A DNA stretch of 32,500 nucleotides from Chromera velia (Eukaryota > Sar > Chromeraceae), in NCBI GenBank assembly GCA_018398765.1, contig JAHBMJ010000890.1:1-32500 (forward strand). Reading direction: 5' to 3'. The notes under the pieces were generated by a model that did no database searches, was not told where the DNA came from, and saw nothing but the letters and a program-made list of their open reading frames with translations. Made by a program: the position numbers and the translations under genes. This document shows, one piece after another, positions 1 through 14,345 of this stretch. How positions within the stretch are numbered: the first letter of the stretch is position 1; each line of letters opens with the position of its first letter.

Positions 1-787
1 GGGGGTGCATCCATTTCATATGGTTGCAATCTCTCTCTGTCTGTGGGTCTATGCATCCATCGTTTGGGGTGGTTGATCGGCATGCGTGCAGTGAGGAATG
101 AAGGGAGGAAGGGGGGGAGGGAGGAGAATTGGATTGGATTAGCTCTGCCATGGTCCTCCTGATGCTTTCAGGGGCGCGGAGGGAGGGATGGATAGAAGGG
201 TCCACACGCATGTGACCAGGAGAGGAGGCAGAGCGGTGCATCTACGCGGGAGCATGCATGGACAGACACAGCGTTCTCTCCCGTCAGTCGAATCATTTGC
301 CTCTGCAGGCCGGTCGGTAGGTCGATCAGAACAGCGCACGAAGGAATTGGCAGCTCCCGCCTGTCTGGCCGTTTGCATGCACGCTTTTGCCGGAGTGGCT
401 CAGAAAAAAAACGAATCGAGCACCTTGATCGAGCACAGCGTGCGCATGGCTGTGGCGGGTCTGTGGAGTTGCCTGCTATCCCTAGGGGGTTGCACCGTAA
501 TTGAGGATGATCTTCTTCCTTGCCGGCTATTTGATGACGATATGCATGCAATGTGTGAAAATGATTGTACACTTTTCACTACAGACTGTTTAATAAAATG
601 GGATTCTTAAAAAATTTATTTGTTACCCAATGAGTCTAGCAATGAGTCGCATACATGCCTTTTCAAAGTTGTGCCTTGTTCAGACTCCAGCATAGGATAG
701 TAGTATAGCATAGCAATACATAGCATTGATGTTCCGAGTTTTTGAACTGTTTTCACTGTTTTCCTTGCGGTCCCTACTACTCAGTAG
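1..787. other. Intergenic DNA, no supported gene
   Basis: I see no convincing gene here. The first 600 bases are moderately GC-rich, with pyrimidine/purine patches and several GCATGC motifs (near 84, 252, 373 and 541). A 140-codon open frame on the plus strand (188-610) has no recognisable domain and an Arg/Ser/Cys composition typical of chance frames. An AATAAA-like hexamer lies near 591, so this could be the tail of a transcript, but nothing upstream is visible. After about 610 the sequence turns AT-rich. Confidence 0.5.
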
Positions 788-789
788 TA

Positions 790-1934
790 GGAGTGGACAC
801 TAAAGTTTTAAAGTTTTTTTTTGTTAAAGTTTTTTTTTGCCCTCTAGACTTTATTTTTAAAAAATATTTTTTAATTAGTTTTTGAATAGGTCGTTAATTA
901 AGTTAGTCATAACTAAACTAATTAACTAGTCTACATAAAAAGTAGTAGAAGCTCAGTCTATTTAAGTTTAGATTTATGTTCATATTGGAAATAGTCATCG
1001 GCGACATGCTAGGCAATATCGATCGGATCTAGCATTGGATGAAAAGTGATCGGATGACATCACAGATCTAGTCACGGATAAAAAGTTCAGATGTACTTAC
1101 ACCGGGGAGTGGACAGTTACAATCATTAGAATCAATGGATTCCAGCTCAGCCAGGCAATGCAGAAATTCAAGTTTCTTTTTATCCAGCCACTTAGCACAT
1201 GAAGAAAGTCTATGTATGAAGTCATCGACACATTGTTGGCGCTGAGGAACATGAAAACGGCATAGTCTGCCTCGAACTAGGGCTAGTTGAGGGTATTTTT
1301 ATATTATCTAGAACCTGGGTCTTCTCTCCTGTATACCTAATAGCCAAAAAATAAGAAATTGACGGTGCGAGTGGTAAGGCACATTCGAGATAAAAAGAAG
1401 GGTACAGAGGATTTAGAGTTTTTTCGGTACTTCGGGGCTGCCGAGTGGGTAGAAGACTTTGAATTAGCAAATATCAAAGATGTTGCGCTAATGTTGGCAT
1501 ATATTGAAAAGAAGCCTGGGAGGATAGCGATTGCAAGCAGCTGCTACCGTCTTTTAGGAGAAGTAATTGTGGCCAAAAAAGAAGTAGATTTTCTAGAGAA
1601 GGACCCTAGAAGACCAAAGTTGCCGGTCGTTTGAATTTATGTCAATGTTGTGTCTGGGAATTTGTGTAAGAATTATAATTAATATAATAATGCATTACAT
1701 ACCTTGTTTTCAGAGTAGTGAAACTTTTGTATAATTAGTATATCTACTAGTATATAAAGCAGCAATTTTCGGCAACTTTGCCTACAACGATATAAATGAA
1801 ATCAACTTCTCTAGCAACGGTTTTTAGATCAACTTTTGCATGTCTGGTTGCATGTTTACTTTTAAAGTTTTAAAGTTAAAGTTTAAAGTTTTACAGGCAA
1901 ACTATATTATAAAAAAAACTTTAGTGCCTACCCC
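790..1934. mobile_element. Candidate DNA transposon with terminal inverted repeats and TA flanks
   Basis: The two ends are inverted copies of about 20 bp, both containing CACTAAAGTTTT with about three mismatches across the outer arm. Both ends are flanked by TA (788-789 and 1935-1936), the target-site duplication expected of Tc1/mariner-type elements. Just inside each end lie short runs of AAAGTTTTAAAGTTT. The only internal frame of note is a 91-codon one (1359-1634), which I cannot match to a transposase, so the element is probably non-autonomous or badly decayed. The superfamily is inferred from the TA flanks only, and TA is common by chance in such AT-rich DNA. Confidence 0.45.
1359..1634 (+). 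CDS. Unrecognised 91-residue ORF inside the candidate transposon
   Basis: An open frame from ATG to TGA encodes a charged 91-residue peptide rich in Lys/Arg/Glu and hydrophobic residues (for example YFGAAEWVEDFELAN and AYIEKKPGRIAIASS). The composition looks protein-like and is more balanced than expected of a chance frame in AT-rich DNA. I recognise no family, no transposase catalytic motif and no zinc finger. It may be a remnant of a transposon protein or a passenger ORF. No promoter or splice structure is evident. Confidence 0.25.
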   Translation: MTVRVVRHIRDKKKGTEDLEFFRYFGAAEWVEDFELANIKDVALMLAYIEKKPGRIAIASSCYRLLGEVIVAKKEVDFLEKDPRRPKLPVV

Positions 1935-1936
1935 TA

Positions 1937-2842
1937 GTGCAGTCCACTACCGGAGGTCAGCTTACACCATAATACACCATAGCCAGGGATGATAGCCTTT
2001 ATTAGACCATAGCTCTACTAGTAGAAGACTCGATCACTGAATAAGAATAACTTAAAAAAAAAGTAGCCTGAGCCAGCCTCAAATAGGTCGCTTGCTAGAT
2101 TGCTTACGGCCTAGCGCTAGGCCTAGCGTAGAACCCATTTCTATATTTAAATCATGAGGACCTCAATAACGGTAATTAACAGTAACACTCAGACAGTTAA
2201 ATTATCTCTGATTACCTCGGATATAATACACTGCCAAATTAAATACAGTATATATGAATATTAATAGGGCATCTCTCAATAAATGTTATATTAAATGCAG
2301 AGATCAATCTCGAGATTAACATTTAGAAAAAGAAAACTTTAGACATGCATAGTGACGACACAGAGTTAGTTGTCTAGTAGATCACTTTCAATAATTTGTG
2401 GCACATTGCAGCCTACATTGCAGCGATTCAATTAAGACTTGGAATTTGAGAAAAGTAGCCGCCGAGCTCCGCAACCATTGCTGAATCTGTTTTTTCATTT
2501 ATACTTCAATTCACCTTGGCACGGCTCGCTTCGACAGCTGCTTTTGTGAGGACTGGTGAGGTAGTGTGGGGAGTGCCACTGTTAGATGGGAGGAAGGGGT
2601 CCAAAAGGGGCCGCGGAATCAAATTCTCTGTACATGCCTGGGTAGTTCTTTCGCACTTGATTGTTCGACCTGTGTGTTTACGGTTTCACTTGGGGTCTTT
2701 CTTGTTCTTTTCATCATTAACATGTTGGATTTGAGTAGATTTGAGGGCTGTGTCTGTCTCCATTTCTCTGTCCTTTTGTCCTTCGATATCTGCGGGTGTC
2801 TGAGATAACGAAAGAAGGACGCAGGGACAAAAAGGAACAAAG
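1937..2842. other. Intergenic DNA and 3' flank of the pseudokinase gene
   Basis: AT-rich sequence with no supported coding region. From about 2500 the composition becomes GC-richer, and the stretch up to 2853 should hold the 3' untranslated region of the minus-strand pseudokinase gene. I could not identify a clear AATAAA on the minus strand near its stop codon. Confidence 0.4.
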
Positions 2843-2853
2843 ATGCTGTCTCC

Positions 2854-3121
2854 TCACTCCATCTGTTGATCGTCCTCTTCTTCCCCCTCCTCCTCCTCTT
2901 CGTCGTCTTCACTCCCCTCCCCCCCCTCAGAGTCCCCCTGCAGGCCCGACTCATCAGCCATCCCGCTGGTCTCATTGAACATGCCCCCCCGGAGCCTGAG
3001 CACTAGGTGCAGCGTACTCTCTTTCTGGATTTTGTACTTGGCAAGTGTCTGACCGTCCTCCAGCTGTGCCCCTGCAAACATCGAAGGGGGAGACGGGCGT
3101 CTGTGCTGGGGAAGAAGGGGC

Positions 3122-3176
<55 letters not shown>

Positions 3177-3216
3177 ACGGACGCGGACACACACGCACAC
3201 ACACGGACGCGGACAC

Positions 3217-3252
<36 letters not shown>

Positions 3253-3255
3253 ACA

Positions 3256-3295
<40 letters not shown>

Positions 3296-3297
3296 AG

Positions 3298-3336
<39 letters not shown>

Positions 3337-6300
3337 AAGAAAGAAAGGCAGGCAGGCAGACAGACAGACTATATGTTTTTTCTTCTTCTCCCTCCTTTTC
3401 TTCATGAATACAACAGACAAAAAGAAAGAAAGAACAAAGACAAAAGAACAGCACCAACAGGCGGAAAGAAAGAAAGAAAAGAAACAAAGAAGAAAAGAGC
3501 GAAAAGAAGCGAGGAAGAAAGAAAGAAAGGAGATTAAACGCACAGTTTGGCCTGCAGATTCATTCAATCTGCCAACCAACCTGCAAAGATCAGTCTCTGC
3601 TGCTCCGGCGGGATTCCTTCCTTTTTCTGGATCTGCAGTTTCACCTGCATGCATGTAGTCATGAAGTGGCACATGCATGGCTATGGCTACATGGCACACA
3701 CCGAATTTTTCTGTACAAGATCTGGAAATACTGACACTGGCAGACACACTATAATAGGTTTTTTTCTTTTGTCTCCTTTTCTTATGAACTGGCAGACGGA
3801 AATATTGGACAGAGCAACGACTTTGCACATTCAAGTGATTGACCAGATCACACGGTCCCAATGGCATACGCAGAGACTGGATGGATTACGCAGAAAATTA
3901 AACAAGAAATGCGACGTACGGTCAGGCGATACGCATGCCTCAATTGTATTATCGACCTTCCTTGTCAATGAGCGTGATCGACTTCATGCAAGCATGTGTA
4001 CAGCTCTCCTTCCTGGCAGTCCCCCTTAGGCTAGCTTTCTGCTTGCTTGCATTCCCAGGCGGATTGCCTTCCTTCGAACGACAATTTGTCTGACTCTCAG
4101 ACCAATCAAACCGGCCTTAAACCGACTCACCTCCTCGATTAGGTTGTCCGAACGACAGTCAAGAGTGATCGTTTTGCCTGTCAGAGTCTTCACGAAGATC
4201 TGACCCAAACCCCCAGAGGTGCACAGCCGGAGAAGGGCACCCTCACCGACGCCGTAGGAGAACAGGTGCTTGTGGTCGTACAGCGCCTCTTCACAGTAAC
4301 TGTACTTTCCAGTGTACAGTCTCAGGCGGCCAGCCCTGTGACCTGTCTGCTTTTCGATCTCTTCACAGACATCCTCGACCCGTGCCAACTGAGGGACTGT
4401 GATTTTCACGTCCTTTCTCTTTCTGTTCGTGTAAGATGCATACACGGTGATGTTGGGAATTTGATTCATGGCCGTGTTGAAGAGGACGCTCACACAGTCT
4501 TTTGCAGACGGCCGGATGCCTGCGTCCTCATGCCACAGAGCAGGAAGGACCCACCCCAAATCCCACTGTTGCTCTGCCCCTTCAGTTGTCAATGAGACTT
4601 CTTTCAGACGTTTGTCCACTGAAGACACGGGGGGCCTGTGCTGATCGATTCCCACCTCTCGCATGACCTCCAAAATCTCCAAACCTTCCCACGCCCTCTC
4701 CCCAGACACCATCTCCCAGAGTAACACTCCCAGAGTGTAAACGTCCTCTTTGCCCACCCTCTTTGCCTTCGAATCGGAGAATGAGCCCAAATAATTGAAC
4801 TTCCTCACTCCCCCCATGGCCTCAGGCGAGAGATACCGCACAGACCTCCCAGACACAGTTTCCTCAAGACCACCTGATGGAGACTGGGTCTGGAGCTTCT
4901 TCTGCTTTCTCTCCTGTGCGACCATCGAGCAGACCTCCGAGACCTCAAAGTCGGTAACACGCACCTGCGCGCAATCGAATGGAATCAGTGCATGGAAACA
5001 TCTTTCTGTTTCACAGACAGACGTACGGACCGACCAAGGAGTTCACTCAACTTCGGCATCGTCAACTAAACACAGAAAGAAAGTTGACCTCGTCCTTGCG
5101 GTGATCGATCCCAACGATCGAATTCATTCCCCTTCCCCTCGCAGCTCTCTGGGCAGAACGAGCGAAGAATCAATGAACTCAATTTTATGCACAGCCTCAG
5201 AGGAGAGGGCACCCACTCTGCCATCCGAAAGCACGGACTCTGGGCGCACACTACCGCACAGATAGATTTCGTGATAATATCTGTAATGCCCCACATAAAA
5301 AGGAACTCAACAAGCACGCATGTACATACACAAAAACAGAACCTCTCCAACTGACCAGCCTGCGCATGGTCGCGACGGCCTTTTCGAAGGACGCGGGTGC
5401 GCTGTTCATGTCCGGAGGTGTTGTCTTGAAGAGGACGTTCTCTGGTTTCAGGTTTTTGTGCGCCTTTCCGTTCCTGTGCAGAGCCGCGAGAGCGGAGGAG
5501 ACAACGGCAGAGATCGCAAAGGCCCACAGAGGGTGCAGAGCCACGGGGCGACCCATGCCGTCTGTTGTCACGGAGGCCAGTGAGGATTCGCAGAGCTCCT
5601 GTATGAGGAGGACGGAGGGCTCGGGGCTGTCGGGCCTGTACACAGAAATGGGTACATAAAAATGTGATGTTGCAGCGTTGCAAACGACTGCATGGACTGT
5701 GCAAGAAGCACTACGTCATGTATAGTATAGAGAAGACTTCACCTACAGGGCTACTGGTGGGGGGAATTTCAAAAGAATCGACTACGGAGAGAAGAGAATG
5801 AGAAGAGAGGAGAGGAGAGAAGAAACGAGGGAGATGGGAGGAGGCAAAGACCAGTCAGTGCCAGAAACCAAAAAAGAAAGCCACATGAACTCATCGACCG
5901 ACCCGGCATCAAAAACTCCCTTGAGGTTGAGGAGGTTTGGGTGTGAGGGTGTTGTTCTGATGAGGTCTTTGAGTTTGCTCTTGGTGGAAGTGAGAAGCCC
6001 CGTGGGGGCCTTGAGGACCTTCACGGCGACCTCTTCGGACTTCCAGACAGCTCTGTAGACTGAGGTACGACTCCCTCCTCCCAGGAAATGGGCGGTCTGT
6101 TGGGAGAATTGGAGGGTTTGGGGCAGCTGTGTGCTCCTGGTCTTGATCTCTTTCAGGAGTTTGCGGTGTTCCTTGGATGGTGAGTGAGTGTGTGACAGAA
6201 GAGAGGACAGAAGATCTTCAAGAGAGACCTCCTCCTGCTCCTCTGTAGCAGCCGCAGCCCTTCCATTTCCCTTTGCCCCCCTCTTCACTTTGCTACTCGT

Positions 6301-6621
6301 GTCTTGAACAGTGTCTTCCTCCTGCAGTTCACTTGTGTTGTCCATTTCCATGCCGTTTGCGCTGTCCACTTGCATGGCGGAGTCTTCCGAAGTCTGTGAG
6401 GGGCTCCTGGAGAAGAAACTCCACACACCGGACAGACCAGAGGATAGACGGGAGAACACGGTGGAGGCCTCAGAGGGCGCGACGGATTGAGAAGCTTTGG
6501 GGGTGCGTTCTTTCTTCTCATCGTTGGTCTTGACGCTCTTTCCCTGTTGTTCAGCCTTCCTCAGTGCACCCGTTTTGTTCCTCCCTCCGGCCAGCTTCGT
6601 GCCACTCCTCAGCACTCGCAT
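2854..6621 (-). CDS. Pseudokinase-UBL-ubiquitin fusion protein (5 exons, 710 aa)
   Basis: Exons in transcript order are 6621-5885, 5635-5356, 4964-4131, 3644-3581 and 3071-2854; phases close at every junction and the total is 2133 nt including TGA. Residues 1-175 are basic and low complexity. Residues about 178-505 form a TKL-like protein kinase fold: a glycine loop ([14 protein letters not shown]), the ATP lysine Lys201 in VAVK, LKPEN at 308-312, an SPE in the APE position, [11 protein letters not shown], and a conserved RPS near 490. The catalytic Asp of HRD is Asn (HKN, 305-307) and DFG reads DFE (344-346), so it is probably a pseudokinase. Residues about 511-588 look like a ubiquitin-like domain. 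Residues 593-668 are ubiquitin, starting [14 protein letters not shown] and ending LVLRLRGG. A 42-residue acidic tail follows. The likely role is a kinase-fold scaffold fused to ubiquitin, and whether the ubiquitin is released or conjugated is unknown. Introns contain microsatellites and a shared repeat. Confidence 0.82.
3122..3352. repeat. Compound microsatellite in pseudokinase intron 4
   Basis: On the plus strand the tract runs from (CT)n through a long interrupted (CA)n to (GA)n and then GAAA and GGCA units. It sits inside the intron between exons 4 and 5 of the pseudokinase gene, so the transcript carries CT-, GT- and GA-type runs. ACGCGG-containing interruptions break the CA tract twice in near-identical form (around 3178-3220), showing unit duplication. 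Such open frames as exist across it are translation artefacts of the repeat. Confidence 0.9.
3355..3418 (-). repeat. Intron-embedded dispersed repeat, copy A
   Basis: On the minus strand (host-gene sense) this about 64 bp segment reads through TTCATGAAGAAAAGGAGGG, a GAAGAA-rich run and ACATATAGTC, then into CTGT repeats. It closely matches the segment at 9491-9554 in a different gene and, more weakly, the segment at 3739-3796. All three lie in introns in the host-gene sense orientation. Confidence 0.6.
3739..3796 (-). repeat. Intron-embedded dispersed repeat, degenerate copy B
   Basis: Within pseudokinase intron 3. In the host-gene sense it keeps the order TTCAT, AAGAAAAGGAGA, an A-rich run, then TATTATAGTGTGTCTG, parallel to copies A and C. 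Identity is clearly lower, so the relationship is tentative. Confidence 0.4.
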
Positions 6622-7440
6622 CTCCTCTCAATTCGATTTGCAAGAAACGCCTTTGTCCTGTGGAGTCAGCAGCTCGCCTGCTTCTTCAACCTACGAACAC
6701 GCTCAGTCTGGTTGACAGACTGGTGATCTGCTGGCCTACCACTCTGTTGAACCGAATTCGACCAGGCTCTGGACTCAGTCTGCTGCTAACCAGCCAGCAG
6801 AGGAAGACGAATCAATGGTGACGACACTTCAAGAAAGGGACACGGTACACGATGGTCCACGAATGTGCACGGAAGTTCCCGAACGGGCTCGACGGTTCAA
6901 TTTTTGCGCACTTTCATCATTCTCATCGGCATTGAAATTGGGCGCCCCATCAACTGCATGCATGGATGCGCGAGCCATTCCGCGCGCGCGCGAGCAATTA
7001 ACGGAGAGGCGATAAGAAAATTAACAGTTTGTCACAGACTGACGTGCATGCATGCAGACAATTGCAGACATCGATCTCTCTCTTGAAATCTCTTGAAACA
7101 TTAAACTTGAATCTCTTTCATGTTCGATCTCACTGATCGGTTTGCGGCATGCAAGATTTTGTGGCTGCCATCATCACCTCCTTGCATATGCTTGCGGCTC
7201 CCGGTGAATGCTTCAATTGACGGTTGTTTGAGGAAAGAACCATATAGACACCGTCTCGTTATCTGCAAGCTGTGAACTGTGCTGCATATCCATCCCTCTA
7301 CGTTAAATTTTCAACCACGGCCTCCATCCGCAGGTACAGGATCGGGAGGGAGTAATCTCTTTCTCCGCCCTTTCTCAACTATCTGTCACAGTAGGAAAAA
7401 GCACGACCAAAAACCAGGCCGGGTACATACAGCCAGCCTC
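6622..7440. promoter_or_regulatory. Shared upstream region of two divergent genes
   Basis: The pseudokinase gene starts at 6621 on the minus strand and the coiled-coil gene starts at 7441 (or 7279) on the plus strand, so this stretch should hold both promoters. It contains TGCATGCATG-type sites near 6956 and 7046 and a GCATGC near 7148. GCATGC-type sites are bound by ApiAP2 factors in Apicomplexa; a role here is inferred. A CG-alternating run (CGCGCGCGCG) lies near 6980. I see no convincing TATA box. Confidence 0.4.
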
Positions 7441-11410
<3,970 letters not shown>

Positions 11411-13149
11411 ACTAGATCGTAAATGAAAAGCGTAGCCTGACATCAGGGTGGAAGCTAGCCTTTTTCAGGTTCTGCTACGTTGCGACAAAAGTGTTAAACT
11501 TAAAACACAGCAAGTCCATTAATTTTCAATTATTTATTGTTGTGCAGACTATGATACAGTGTTTAGAAGCATATAACCTAATCGAATTATGTTGTTCAAC
11601 GCATCCTGGCATTGAGCCGGCAACCTATATATATGGTTTTAGTGAGAATGACGTTGTCAGGGCTTGTCCTATATGGTTCGTCAGACAATTAAAAAAAATA
11701 CAACACATAGTTAAAAGTATCAAAGACTAATAGTAAATCTAAGCATATCAGACATATTTTTGTTTGTTTGTTTTTATAGAGAAGCCCAAAAAATGTTTTA
11801 AATGATTTTATCAAAGAGTCAATTTAAGCTAGAATTAAAATTAATTTTTAGGATTATTTTTAATTGGTCTGGTCATGTTCTGGGATCGACATCCAGTTTT
11901 TCAAATCTCATCACAACAACTTTTTAAAATTTAACGATTTCATTCCGGATCATAGCAGTATGCTGGAATATATTCGGATATCCAGTTTTTCAAATTTATT
12001 CAAATTTCATAACAAGTTTTTGAAATTTAACCATTTCATCTCTAGGAGATTATATTTATATTATATCTGGATCACATCCGTACACTAGAATATCTAGTTT
12101 TGCAAATCTTATATCAAGTTTTTGAAATTCAACGGTTTTAATCCACCTTGTAGCAGCGCACCGGGATATTCAGTTCAATACTAGACCAAAACAATGTACA
12201 GTTGTTTTCATTTCCGTTTTTAGATACTTAGCTATATGTTTATGGTACTAAAAGCTAGACTAAAAGGTATACAATTAATTATTGTTTCAAGTTTGGCCAG
12301 CTATATCAATCAATCTAATACCTAGACCACAGCTACCTATATTAGGCCGATACTCAATTTGTTATAATGTTTTTTGAATGAAATTTATAAATTTTCTGGG
12401 TTAAGTGATATTAATTTTACGGTCAAGACTACGTCAAGTAATGTAACTCACCACAATTTGAGTGCATCTCATACTCGGTCTCTTAAATATTTTTTTTATT
12501 CTTTTAGTACTAAGAGAGATTCCTCTGAGAGAATGAGAACCAATGAGAAATGTGAGAAACGGTGAGAAGGAATGCGATCGAATCTTGCGGTGGTCTGGCC
12601 CTTTTGAGTCTTGATGGCCGGGGCTTTTGTTGCTGCTTTTCATTGGATCTGCTCATCAGAGTGCACGGAAAATTTCTTTAGAAGGGCGGCCAAGAATATA
12701 GCAGGGACCCACTAGTACTGGGAATAGAAACGACCTGTGGCACAATGCTATGCAGAAGGGGCCGGGAAAAAACACTGCCGCGAGAGAACTAGGATGAGCT
12801 TTATAGCTTTTTCTACCATTGGGGGGACATTACGCTTTGTTTCATGATCGAGGTTCGTTTCGTTGATTACTCTTTTAAAACTGTCGATTGTTGAACTTCA
12901 CTTGGAAGAGAACTGAATTAGGAAGAGTTCAGTACAACGGACAGCCCCGCCAGCCCTCCGTGCTAGAAGAGAGGCTCAAAGCAATCTTTTTCACATTAAG
13001 GTCCCTCTAGCTGAAAATGAAATAAGTAAATTGATCTTTGGGTTCTTCAGGGTCAGAGGCCGGCCGGGTATGCTGGAGATGCGTGGAGACAGGTTGAGAT
13101 GGGGGGGGGGCTCTTTGGCCCTATTCGATCCATCGATCGATCAAAAATT
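11411..13149. other. AT-rich intergenic island
   Basis: No supported gene. A 79-codon frame (11491-11730, plus) is not recognisable. The part between 11890 and 12145 consists of degenerate tandem units described separately. From about 12500 the composition becomes more mixed, but no exon-like segment with splice borders was found. Confidence 0.5.
11892..12145. repeat. Degenerate tandem repeat, three units
   Basis: Three related units begin near 11892, 11982 and 12093. Each runs CAGTTTTTCAAAT (or a close variant), then about 10-20 bp, then TTTTTGAAATT or TTTTTAAAATT, then an AACGATTTCA-like tail. The halves are partly inverted (TTTCAAA/TTTGAAA). A fourth copy lies at about 23070-23115, so this is a dispersed family. 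Confidence 0.6.
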
Positions 13150-13844
13150 AATGTTGTGGCTTTGGAAGATCTCCCTCGCACGTTTTCTCTGCGTGCTTTC
13201 AAGCCTCACTTCCCGTACCACCCTGAGGCATTTTGGAACCGAGGTACCTCACATAGGCTTCCTTGAAGCATGCCACCTAATGCAATACTGCCACGGGGTC
13301 TTCTGATTTATGACACATCTGCTCTGCATACTTTCTGGCCTGCTTTATGTGGCTTTATGTTGCTGAAACCCAGACTAGCATTGGTATACGTAAAGTCATA
13401 CATCTCTTCCAAGTAAGCCTCCATTGCCGAGTCGGGGTTGGAGGACTTGGGTTTCAACATGTTGGCGCAGGTTTGTTCTGCGTACCTTTGAGCCGCACTG
13501 CCTGGGCCGGGCAGTGCGGACACAAGCTTTTTCATCGCATGAGATCCTTTGTCCAATCCAAGGTACCTGATATGGGCTTCCTTGAAGTATTCGACTCACT
13601 TCAACACTATCACGGGGTCTAAGGATTCAGATTCATACATGTTCAGTGCATACTTTTTTGCCACTTCCATGTCGCCAAAACCAAGACCAGCAAAGTTGTA
13701 CGCAAAGTCGGCTGTCTCTTCGATGCAAACGTCCTTTGGCAAGGACCCGGCTCTGCATTTCAAAGTGACCCCCTGCCTACCCTTGGTGCAGACAAAAACA
13801 GCCAACACCGAGAGACAGCAGAAAACTTTTGTTGGAAGAACCAT
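13150..13844 (-). pseudogene. Broken secreted helical-repeat protein gene
   Basis: The reading starts at ATG 13844 with a clear signal peptide (MVLPTKVFCCLSVLAVFVCTKG) and then a repeated protein segment of about 103 residues. Unit 1 includes DFAYNFAGLGF, AKKYALNMY and FKEAHIRYLG. Unit 2 includes DFTYTNASLGF, then ARKYAEQM in a shifted frame, then FKEAYVRYLG. The frame is broken by TGA at 13596-13598, by a 10 bp tandem duplication near 13345 that shifts the frame, by TAG at 13277-13279 and by TGA at 13199-13201. The Ala/Tyr/Glu-rich pattern suggests TPR- or Sel1-like helices, but that is only a resemblance. A short 82-residue secreted product ending at the first stop remains possible. Confidence 0.6.
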
Positions 13845-14090
13845 TTTCCTGCTGCTATGGTTCAGTTAGCGAACCTCAGAGAACAGAGACTTAAATTCTG
13901 AAGTCGTCAGACTACAACTGTAAGATAACAACCGGTTGTTGCAGGTGAAAGAATCACGAGTTAAACGTGTGCACAAATCAAGACTGTCCTTTACCATGCT
14001 TTCAGTTAGTGATCAAAACATGCTTGGCTTTGAAGCTTCTTTCTAGCTTCAATTGATGATCTAGGGCGTTCTGAGAGACTGAGATGCATG
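13845..14090. other. Upstream flank of the secreted pseudogene
   Basis: AT-rich sequence between the pseudogene start and the first inverted-repeat arm. No gene or clear promoter element is visible. Confidence 0.3.
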
Positions 14091-14345
14091 CTGTTGGATT
14101 GATACCATAAATTACAGATCACTATGCCCATTTTGAATTTTCTATACAAAAACTATTAAGCTGAGGGGGTGATTTTAGGCTGATCAATTGTAGGCTGGGC
14201 GGCCCGGTCGCTCATAGCACAGTATACACACTAGCCGGCAGACTGCAGCTTCAACACACATTGTATCAAACCGCTCCTGCCACTCCGCTTGTGGTATAAA
14301 CACCAAATCTAGTTTGTATAATCTGTGGAGGTGGTAGCTATACAT

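Noticed and set aside
188..610. 140-codon open frame at the left edge
   Set aside because: No domain, no splice logic, and an Arg/Ser/Cys-rich composition. Overlapping frames of similar length exist on the other strand.
3003..3867. Long frames encoding His/Thr, Cys/Val or Ser/Leu runs
   Set aside because: These are translations of CA, GT and CT microsatellites inside an intron whose borders are fixed by the ubiquitin sequence.
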